Shown piece by piece: positions 27,349 to 34,839 of a stretch of DNA of 64,000 nucleotides. The DNA comes from Algoriphagus sp. A40. Its GTDB lineage: Bacteria; Bacteroidota; Bacteroidia; Cytophagales; Cyclobacteriaceae. The DNA lies in contig NZ_MUNY01000052.1 of assembly GCF_002002735.1 (NCBI RefSeq), positions 62,001-126,000 on the forward strand, given 5' to 3'. A program made the translations under genes and the position numbers. Position 1 is the first letter of the stretch. The number at the start of each line of letters is the position of its first letter. Under the pieces are notes generated by a model. The model was not told the origin of the DNA and did not search any database. It worked only from the letters and a program-made list of their open reading frames with translations.

Positions 27349-30021
27349 ATGAAGCTTCTTTTTTCTGTTCTGCTGTTGGTAGCCTTCCAATCTATTGCAT
27401 TTGATTCTCAGGCACAGGAAACTCTTCCGGAGAAAATCCAGCACTACTTTGAGACCATCCAAAAGGAATATCCATCGGAGAAATCCTACCTGCATTTGGA
27501 CAAAAGAACCTACACTCTTGGGGATGATGTCTGGTTCAGCGCTTATTTAGTTGCAGGCAGCAATCAGATTCCTTCGCCTTTGAGCAGAATCCTATATGTC
27601 GATATTTTCGATGGAGAGGGATTGCTTCTAGAGCAGAGGAAAGTCAAAATTGAAAGCGGTCACGGTGCGGGAGATTTTAGAATCCCACGATTCGGCAAAA
27701 CGGGCATTTATCAAATCAAAGCCTATACTGCATGGATGCAAAATTTCGGGGAGGATTATTTTCTGACCAGCAATTTTTTGGTTGTTGATGGAGCAGGAGG
27801 GTCTTTCCTCCCAAAAGTGAACTTTACAACTATCACCGCAACAGGTGGCCAGGTAAAATACCAAGTTGAACTTGAAGCTGTGTCCAGCGCCGGAAGTCCC
27901 CTTGCCAACCAAACCCTGGAATTGCGTGTACTTGCCGGCGAAATAGAATTGCACAAGCAATCGCTCGCTCTCAATGCACAAGGCCAGGCTTCTTTTTCTT
28001 TTTCAATTCCGGAAAAAGCCAATCCCAGTCAAAGTCTGGAGATGACTTATTTCGAAAATGGGGACTATCCTGTCGTCCAGAAAATCAGGCTTCCCTATAG
28101 TTTGAATTTTGCAGATGTCCAGTTTTTGCCGGAAGGAGGACATTTGGTGGTCGGAAAAAAATCCAATCTGGCATTTCGGGCCATCGACCCGGACGGGAAT
28201 CCATTGGAAATCGAAGGAGAAATTGAAGGCCAGCAATTTTCCACCCGGTTTGGCGGCATGGGAAAAATGGAATTCACTCCGACAAAAGCCGAAAACACTG
28301 CAAAAATCACCAACCCAAAAACCGGAGAAGTCCGCACAATCCCAACTCCAAAAGCAGCTCCTGAAGGACTGGTTTTGCAGGTGGTAAACAATCCAAATAC
28401 CGCTTACATCACGGCCTTTGTGCAGGGAAATTCCGCTTCTGAATCTCTCCTGCTTGTGTCACAAACACGGGGGTTGATCAATTACATGATTCAGGGAACT
28501 CTCACAAATGGGGTTTGGGGCGTCAGGATTCCAAAAGAAAATCTGATTTCAGGAATCAACCATATTACAATTTTGAGTGCAGCAGGAAATCCATTGCTGG
28601 AGCGGTTAATTTTTGTCCAAAAAGATGACCAGCTCAAGCTTGAGCTTTCGACTTCCGGGTCGGTAGATCCCCGTGGAAAAATTGCATTGGATTTATCCAG
28701 CTCCTTTCAAAATCAGCCAATGGATGGCACATTCTCCATAGCAGTCAGTGATGCTGACCAAGTAAATGATGAAACTGACACTTATGGAAACATTTTTTCC
28801 AGCCTTCTTCTTACTTCTGACCTTCGGGGAATAATCCATCGACCCGGTTATTATTTCAAGGATCAGGAACCTGAAACTTTGGAAATCCTTGATTTGGTGA
28901 TGCTGACCCATGGCTGGAGACGGTTTTCCTGGGAGGATCTGGTTGCCGGAAATTTCCCAAAAATCGACCATTTCATAGAGCGGGGCATCAATATCGAAGG
29001 TCAAATCACCGAACAGCAAGAAACCAAAAAAGGACTTGGAGGTGGAAAAGTTAATGCGATAGTGGGAGAAGGGCTGGAAATCATAGGTTCAGAATTTGGC
29101 CCAAACGGAAGGTTCATTTTGACAGAAATGGATTACCAGGATTCGGTGACAGTAACGATCACTGCTGAAGACAGCCGAGTGAAAAACTTTGTAGATGTGA
29201 GCATCATCCAACCTGAAGCAGTTTTTACGACAATCGACGGAAGCTATCCGTCAGAAATCACTTGGCCGGCAGCTTTGACGGCAACATTTCAGGAAAGAAA
29301 CCTCATGCAACAACTCAATGAAAACCAGAATGTGTTGGAATTGGAAGAGGTAACGGTCGAGGCTCAAACCATACAAAAAGAGGATGAAGGAGTGCGAAAA
29401 CTATTCGGCACAGGCGATGTGACGATCAATCCGGACAAAATCCCGGGGAATGTTGCTTTTTCCAATGTTTTCCAACTAATCCAGGGAAGAGTTTCAGGAG
29501 TCCAGGTTTTTGTTTCTGGACTTGATGTGTCGGTTCAGATCAGGGGAGTCGGCTCGGTCAATGCAGGCACCTCACCGCTTTTTTTGCTTGACAATATGCC
29601 CGTGGATGCAGCCACTCTAATGCAGGTCAATCCAAGAAATGTATCTAGTGTGGATGTGTTCAAAGATCCTGCCCGGGCTGCGATTTTCGGGTCACAAGGT
29701 GCAAATGGAGTCATTGCAGTTTATACTAAAACGGGCGCCGGAATGAATTTCCAAAGTGTGGGTGGCACATTGGTCACCAGATACGGAGGTTATGATTCTC
29801 CCAGGGAATTTTATGCTCCAATTTATGAGGAGAAAACAACAGAAAATGCTACTTCAGACAAAAGAGCGACAATTTATTGGCAACCTTTAATTAAGACTGA
29901 TACCTCCGGGAAAACTCAAATCGAATTTTACAATTCCGATGCAGTTAAACGATTACAGGTGGTAATTGAGGGAATGGATGCCCAGGGGCGTTTGGGAAGA
30001 ATCGTCAAAATCCTCAATTAG
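27349..30021 (+). CDS. MG2-like / TonB-receptor plug-domain protein without a beta barrel
   Basis: The product is 890 residues. A signal peptide (MKLLFSVLLLVAFQSIAFDSQA) is followed by macroglobulin-like beta domains (KSYLHLDKRTYTLGDDVWFS, about 45-260), then beta-rich domains, and at about 670-800 a plug domain of TonB-dependent receptors (LIQGRVSGVQVFVSGLDVSV, SPLFLLDNMPVD, DPARAAIFGSQGANGVIAVY). A C-terminal beta domain follows. No barrel follows, so it cannot be a classical receptor. Such proteins are common in Bacteroidota and of unknown role at the outer membrane. The next gene encodes a small outer-membrane barrel. Confidence 0.82.
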   Translation: MKLLFSVLLLVAFQSIAFDSQAQETLPEKIQHYFETIQKEYPSEKSYLHLDKRTYTLGDDVWFSAYLVAGSNQIPSPLSRILYVDIFDGEGLLLEQRKVKIESGHGAGDFRIPRFGKTGIYQIKAYTAWMQNFGEDYFLTSNFLVVDGAGGSFLPKVNFTTITATGGQVKYQVELEAVSSAGSPLANQTLELRVLAGEIELHKQSLALNAQGQASFSFSIPEKANPSQSLEMTYFENGDYPVVQKIRLPYSLNFADVQFLPEGGHLVVGKKSNLAFRAIDPDGNPLEIEGEIEGQQFSTRFGGMGKMEFTPTKAENTAKITNPKTGEVRTIPTPKAAPEGLVLQVVNNPNTAYITAFVQGNSASESLLLVSQTRGLINYMIQGTLTNGVWGVRIPKENLISGINHITILSAAGNPLLERLIFVQKDDQLKLELSTSGSVDPRGKIALDLSSSFQNQPMDGTFSIAVSDADQVNDETDTYGNIFSSLLLTSDLRGIIHRPGYYFKDQEPETLEILDLVMLTHGWRRFSWEDLVAGNFPKIDHFIERGINIEGQITEQQETKKGLGGGKVNAIVGEGLEIIGSEFGPNGRFILTEMDYQDSVTVTITAEDSRVKNFVDVSIIQPEAVFTTIDGSYPSEITWPAALTATFQERNLMQQLNENQNVLELEEVTVEAQTIQKEDEGVRKLFGTGDVTINPDKIPGNVAFSNVFQLIQGRVSGVQVFVSGLDVSVQIRGVGSVNAGTSPLFLLDNMPVDAATLMQVNPRNVSSVDVFKDPARAAIFGSQGANGVIAVYTKTGAGMNFQSVGGTLVTRYGGYDSPREFYAPIYEEKTTENATSDKRATIYWQPLIKTDTSGKTQIEFYNSDAVKRLQVVIEGMDAQGRLGRIVKILN

Positions 30022-30076
30022 GAATTTGCAAAGCTCAGCAAAGCCGCCTACCTTTTTCTTTCAAACCCCAGAAAAA

Positions 30077-30547
30077 ATGAAAAAATCCCTACTGCTTTTT
30101 ATACTGATTTGGGCCATGATCGCTCAGACAAATGCCCAGGAAAAGGGGGATGCCAGAATTCACGCACTGGGATTTTATGGTCTTAAATACAATGAATTTG
30201 GAATTGCGGGCGGTGCTGAATATTTCTTTGCAGACCGCTTTGCAGTGATGCCAAGCTACACCAAGCTCTTTCCCGAAGTGGGCAATGCCAGTAATTTCAG
30301 CTTTGACCTCCGCTATTATGTGACTGAAGGTGCTTCGCAACTATACTTTATGGCTGGGTATAGTCAGTCTTTTCAAAACACACAACCCGACCAGGCAGGA
30401 ACAAAAAAGGATTATGTCGGAGCAAATGCAGGGGTGGGAGCTTACATTGTTTTGACAGATTGGGTTGGCTTGAGCACCGAGTTCAAATTCCAAAGTCAAG
30501 TCCCTCAGGAATCCGGATTTCGGATAGGCTTGGCATTTCCTCTTTAA
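30077..30547 (+). CDS. Small outer-membrane beta-barrel protein
   Basis: This is a 156-residue protein with a signal peptide (MKKSLLLFILIWAMIAQTNA) and alternating amphipathic strands such as FGIAGGAEYFFADRFAV and WVGLSTEFKFQ, ending in a terminal aromatic-rich strand (RIGLAFPL). ATG at 30077 starts the signal peptide; a frame open from 29966 lacks one. It may be transcribed with the plug-domain gene, 55 nt upstream. Function unknown. Confidence 0.72.
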   Translation: MKKSLLLFILIWAMIAQTNAQEKGDARIHALGFYGLKYNEFGIAGGAEYFFADRFAVMPSYTKLFPEVGNASNFSFDLRYYVTEGASQLYFMAGYSQSFQNTQPDQAGTKKDYVGANAGVGAYIVLTDWVGLSTEFKFQSQVPQESGFRIGLAFPL

Positions 30548-30616
30548 ATATCAGAAAGCGAAAAATATTATTTCCCTTGGATGATTTTAAACTCTCATCA
30601 ATCATCCATCAGAAAC

Positions 30617-31552
30617 CTACTTTTTACTGAATTCAAACAATTTCCGCTTCTCCTCTTTGGAAAGGGCATCGTAGCCTTTTGCAGCAATTTTGTCAAGGAT
30701 TTGATCGATTTCTTCCTGAGAAGTTTCTTGGGTTTTGGATACCGGCGCAGAGCTGGATTTGGTTGAAAAGCTTCCAAATCCACCGGTGCTTGTTGTTTTC
30801 GCTTTGCGGTAACTTACTTTCACTTTGCTCCGATTGCGATTAAATAGGTTTTCAAAGAAGATCCCAACCTTCTGCACAGGAAGTCCCAAATCGTTCCCTT
30901 TTCGCAGCTGAACAATATAGAGGTAACCCAACAGCGCTCCACCCAAATGGGCAATCTCACCGCCGGCATTGGATCCAATAGAGTTGGCAAAGGACAAAAT
31001 CACATAAAATGCGGCGATGTAAACGATCTTAACCGGCCCGAGCAGAATCAAAAAGAAGGTGGTATTTGGGGTCAAGGTCGCGGCTCCGACTACGATGGCA
31101 AATACTCCGGCACTTGCTCCCAGCATCATCGAGGTATCAACCGAACCGCTGAAATAGGGAGCCAAATTATAAATCAACACATAAAAAATGCCTCCAAAAA
31201 GACCGCCAAGGATATACAGATTCGCAAGCTTCCTGCTGCCAAGGTATTGATGGATTAGCAAGCCAAACCAGTACAGAAAAAGCATATTGAAGAGAATATG
31301 AAATACCCCTTCGTGCAAAAACATGTATGAAAAAATGGTCCATGGCTGTGTGACAAGCTTGGGCAAGGAAGCTGGCATCATCAGGTAGTTTAGACCAGCC
31401 TTGTACAACTCTTCCAGTCCGCTGATCGTCAGGAGAACTCTGACAACCAAGAGTACAAAAAACACCAAAACATTGATCGCAATCAGCTTATAAAGGCTAT
31501 TGTCGCTGTGCCGGAAGGCATTTCTCAGATTTTCCCAAAAGCTACCGTACAT
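30617..31552 (-). CDS. Rhomboid-family intramembrane serine protease with C-terminal DUF6576-like tail
   Basis: This is a 311-residue rhomboid protease. Catalytic Ser147 lies in GASAG and His202 in IAHLGG. A cytosolic tail (about 225-311) ends in ILDKIAAKGYDALSKEEKRK, matching the short DUF6576 motif known in Bacteroidota rhomboids. It starts 1 nt after the stop of a second rhomboid gene, so both are likely co-transcribed. Substrates unknown. Confidence 0.87.
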   Translation of the reverse strand: MYGSFWENLRNAFRHSDNSLYKLIAINVLVFFVLLVVRVLLTISGLEELYKAGLNYLMMPASLPKLVTQPWTIFSYMFLHEGVFHILFNMLFLYWFGLLIHQYLGSRKLANLYILGGLFGGIFYVLIYNLAPYFSGSVDTSMMLGASAGVFAIVVGAATLTPNTTFFLILLGPVKIVYIAAFYVILSFANSIGSNAGGEIAHLGGALLGYLYIVQLRKGNDLGLPVQKVGIFFENLFNRNRSKVKVSYRKAKTTSTGGFGSFSTKSSSAPVSKTQETSQEEIDQILDKIAAKGYDALSKEEKRKLFEFSKK

Positions 31553-31553
31553 A

Positions 31554-32345
31554 TCAATAAAATGAGTTTCTGTCCTTTTTCCAAAAATAAACCAAAACTG
31601 CTCCGATCACCAGTCCGCTCAGGTGGGCAAAGTGCGCCACGTTGTCCGTGGAACTATTTAGCAATACGTTGTAAACCGTATATAGTGCATACGCTCCCAC
31701 CAAATATTTTGCCTTGACCGGCATCGGCGGGAAGAGCAGGAAAAGCTGAGTATTGGGAAAAAGCATCCCAAAAGCCACCAAAATCCCGAATAGCGCTCCT
31801 GACGCTCCGACCATCGGTGCATTGGCGTGAAGTCTAAGAATCGCATCCAGCGTTTTTTCTGCCCGGTCAATGTACATAGGATCCTCAGGGTTTCTACTGT
31901 ACTGATCCACAAAATCAAAAACCTCGGGAGAAAAGTAACCCCTGTTTTCCAACACCAGCTTATTAAAATATTCCGGATCGGGATTTCCTTCAAAAGCCAG
32001 GACTTTTTCTTCCATATTTTTATACTCGTAGAGGGAATAGCCTGTATACAGCACCCCGGCTCCTACGCCACACACCATCCACAGGGCAAATAATTTCTTT
32101 GGCCCTAGAAACTGCTCCAGCAGCGGACCAAAGACCAACAGCCCTAGCATATTGCTGAACAAATGCCAGAAATCGGCATGCATAAACATGTATGTCAAAA
32201 ACTGGAAAGGCTTGAAATAGGCGCTTTGAATGTTATAAAGCGCAAACCATTCATCTAGAACTGGAAAGACGAAGCTTGCCAGCACAAATACGACGATGTT
32301 GATCAGCAATAGATTTTGAACGACCGGGGTAATATTTCTAAACAT
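31554..32345 (-). CDS. Rhomboid-family intramembrane serine protease with a large inserted loop
   Basis: This is a 263-residue rhomboid. Catalytic Ser182 is in GASGALFG and His241 in AHLSG. Between residues about 103 and 177 lies a long charged insertion (YKNMEEKVLAFEGNPDPEYF and following). It lies immediately downstream of mutL (1 nt gap) and upstream of the second rhomboid. Substrates unknown. Confidence 0.87.
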   Translation of the reverse strand: MFRNITPVVQNLLLINIVVFVLASFVFPVLDEWFALYNIQSAYFKPFQFLTYMFMHADFWHLFSNMLGLLVFGPLLEQFLGPKKLFALWMVCGVGAGVLYTGYSLYEYKNMEEKVLAFEGNPDPEYFNKLVLENRGYFSPEVFDFVDQYSRNPEDPMYIDRAEKTLDAILRLHANAPMVGASGALFGILVAFGMLFPNTQLFLLFPPMPVKAKYLVGAYALYTVYNVLLNSSTDNVAHFAHLSGLVIGAVLVYFWKKDRNSFY

Positions 32346-32346
32346 G

Positions 32347-34188
32347 CTATTTTCCGAAGAAGGAGTGAATGCTATTTAAATCCAATTTCACAAAAGTTTT
32401 GTTCCCAGATGGGGAATAGTTTGCGTTTTGGCAGGAAAAAAGCTGACCTACGAGGGTTTCCATTTCCTGGGGGTTAAGTTTTTGTCCTTTTTTGATAGAT
32501 GATCTACGGGAAAGTGACCTCGCGAGATTTTCTCTTTTGTCCAGAGAAAGCTGATTCTTGAAATTTTTAAACTGTTCGACCAAACCCTCAAAGAGTTCTT
32601 TTTCATTTTTCACAGCAATATCAGCAGGAACTCCTTGAATGAGCACAGTGTCTTTGCCAAATTCCTCCACCACGAATCCCAAACTGTGGAGCTCCGGCAA
32701 CATTTCCATCACCAATGCAAAATCCCCGGCGTTCAGTTGAACTGTCGGCGGGAAAAGGCACTGTTGGGAAGCTCCACGGGCAGATTGTAGTTGGCGGATG
32801 TAGCGCTCATATAGAATCCGCTCGTGTGCCGATTGCTGGTCAATGATCAGCATTCCAGACGAAAGTTGCGCCACGATATAGCTCAACTCCACCTGAAAGG
32901 TCGTCCCTGTAGCTTCAGATTCCTGTGGCTGAATCATAAACCTGGGCTCATCTGCCGAGGCACGGCTAGGGAAAGTCAGGATTTCGAGTTCCTCATCCGA
33001 ATCCTTTGAAGTTTTCGGTTCGGGTTTGAAATCCCCTTCAAAAAGGCGCTCCCATCCCGAAACAGAGGACTTTTTAAATTCTGGCGTATTGAATGTCTTA
33101 TAGCTGTATTCCCGGTCAACCTGAACTTTCGTGTCAGGATTTTTGGTCCAGTTTTCCTGAAAATTGACATCCAGCGAAAAGTCCAAAGACGGCATAACAT
33201 GATGTGCACCCAAGGCCTGCTTAACGGCCGATCGGATCACGGCATATACCGTCCGCTCGTCGTCAAATTTGATTTCTGTCTTGGTCGGATGCACATTGAT
33301 ATCGATATGCGCCGGATCGATGTCCAAAAACAGGACATAAAACGGATGCTGGTCATTTTGAATGAGTCCTTCGAAAGCAGAACTCACCGCATGGTGCAGG
33401 TAGGAACTCTTGATGTAGCGGTTGTTGACGAAGAAAAACTGCTCACCACGGGTCTTTTTCGCATGCTCCGGTTTGCCGATGTAGCCTTTGATATTGACAT
33501 GGGGTGTTTCCTCATCACAGGGAACCAACTGCCCTTGGTAATTCTTTCCAAAAAGTCCCACAATCCGTTGACTCAGCTTTCCTGAAGGAAGGCTAAAAAC
33601 CTCCATGTCCTGCTGAAACAGTGAAAAAGCAACTTCAGGGTAAGAAAGTGCAACCCGCTGAAATTCATCGACAATGTGACGCATTTCCACCGGATTGGAT
33701 TTAAGGAAATTCCGACGCGCAGGAACGTTGAAAAATAGGTTTTTCATGGCTACTGAGGTTCCAACCGGAACGGCTACTGGCTCCTGTTTTTTCATATCCG
33801 ATCCCTCGATCTGGATCAAAGTCCCCAGCTCCGAATCCGACTGGCGGGTCTTGAGTTCGACCTGAGCCACCGCCGCAATGGAAGCCAAAGCCTCTCCCCG
33901 GAAGCCAAAAGTTCGGATTCTAAAAAGGTCCTGGGAGGTCCTGATTTTGGAGGTGGCGTGCCGCTCAAAACTCATCCGAGCGTCAGTGGCTGACATCCCT
34001 TTTCCATTGTCGATTACCTGAATCAACAGCTTTCCGGCATCTTTGATAACAACCTGGACTTGGGTAGCCCCGGCATCGACTGAGTTTTCCAAAAGTTCCT
34101 TGAGCGCAGAAGCAGGGCGCTGTACTACTTCCCCGGCTGCAATCTGATTGGCAATTGCATCCGGCAGAAGTTGGATGATGTCAGTCAT
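32347..34188 (-). CDS. mutL: DNA mismatch repair protein MutL
   Basis: This is a 613-residue MutL with a GHKL ATPase: ELLENSVDAGAT (ATP-lid Asn), DNGKGM, TFGFRGEALASIA. The C-terminal dimerisation domain contains DQQSAHERILYE (450-461) where endonuclease-type MutL has DQHAxxExxxxE; the other nuclease motifs are also replaced. Mismatch repair partner of MutS. It overlaps the upstream small membrane gene by 8 nt and ends 1 nt before a rhomboid gene. Confidence 0.93.
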   Translation of the reverse strand: MTDIIQLLPDAIANQIAAGEVVQRPASALKELLENSVDAGATQVQVVIKDAGKLLIQVIDNGKGMSATDARMSFERHATSKIRTSQDLFRIRTFGFRGEALASIAAVAQVELKTRQSDSELGTLIQIEGSDMKKQEPVAVPVGTSVAMKNLFFNVPARRNFLKSNPVEMRHIVDEFQRVALSYPEVAFSLFQQDMEVFSLPSGKLSQRIVGLFGKNYQGQLVPCDEETPHVNIKGYIGKPEHAKKTRGEQFFFVNNRYIKSSYLHHAVSSAFEGLIQNDQHPFYVLFLDIDPAHIDINVHPTKTEIKFDDERTVYAVIRSAVKQALGAHHVMPSLDFSLDVNFQENWTKNPDTKVQVDREYSYKTFNTPEFKKSSVSGWERLFEGDFKPEPKTSKDSDEELEILTFPSRASADEPRFMIQPQESEATGTTFQVELSYIVAQLSSGMLIIDQQSAHERILYERYIRQLQSARGASQQCLFPPTVQLNAGDFALVMEMLPELHSLGFVVEEFGKDTVLIQGVPADIAVKNEKELFEGLVEQFKNFKNQLSLDKRENLARSLSRRSSIKKGQKLNPQEMETLVGQLFSCQNANYSPSGNKTFVKLDLNSIHSFFGK

Positions 34189-34582
34189 CTTTCCCCTTCT
34201 TTAAAAATCTAATCAAATAGTAACCCACTCCGATAACCAAAATTCCACCAAGAAGGTAATTAAGAATAATCGGTCCGATGTAAATATAGCCGAAAGCCCC
34301 GATGACCATTACCAGGAAAAGTATTGTTCGAATAATTCCAGTTGAACTGGCGATGGCGGTTTTCTTTGGCTTAATCCCCCGATTTGAAAAAGATCCGCGA
34401 ATTCCTGTTCCTATACCCTTCCGATTTTGGTTGTCCTCCTTAATCAATTGCCCTTCCTCCTCCAATTCCTTTCTGATGCGTGAGGAACGATCTTCGATAT
34501 CTTCTTTGATCGGATCATAATATCTAGGCTTGATCTCAAATCGCGTAGGTGTAACAGAGCGAAAGATGGAAGGGAATTTCAT
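34181..34582 (-). CDS. Small membrane protein, unknown function
   Basis: The product is 133 residues. It starts MKFPSIFRSVTPTRFEIKPR, with a basic/acidic N-terminal half containing charged helix (IEDRSSRIRKELEEE) and two transmembrane segments near the C terminus (about 86-104 and 108-125). It overlaps mutL by 8 nt. No family is recognised; the N-terminal RFEIKPRYYDP pattern appears conserved in related bacteria from memory. Confidence 0.65.
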   Translation of the reverse strand: MKFPSIFRSVTPTRFEIKPRYYDPIKEDIEDRSSRIRKELEEEGQLIKEDNQNRKGIGTGIRGSFSNRGIKPKKTAIASSTGIIRTILFLVMVIGAFGYIYIGPIILNYLLGGILVIGVGYYLIRFLKKGKDD

Positions 34583-34839
34583 AGTTTAATTTTTGGCGAG
34601 TTCTTGGAACAAGGTTTCGGAAGGAATTTTGTAGAGTTCTTGGGCGAGGAAATACCGTAGATCACTTTTCTGCGTTTTTTAACCTTAATTGATACTCAAT
34701 GTTTCCCAATCTTCACTATATTCAGTTAATTGTCCCTCTATCCAATGCACACATGCGACCAGGGATAACAGGAAGAATCAACTTCTGTCGCGATCACAAA
34801 TATATTTTGAAAGTTAAGGATTAAAAACTGAACTCAGTA

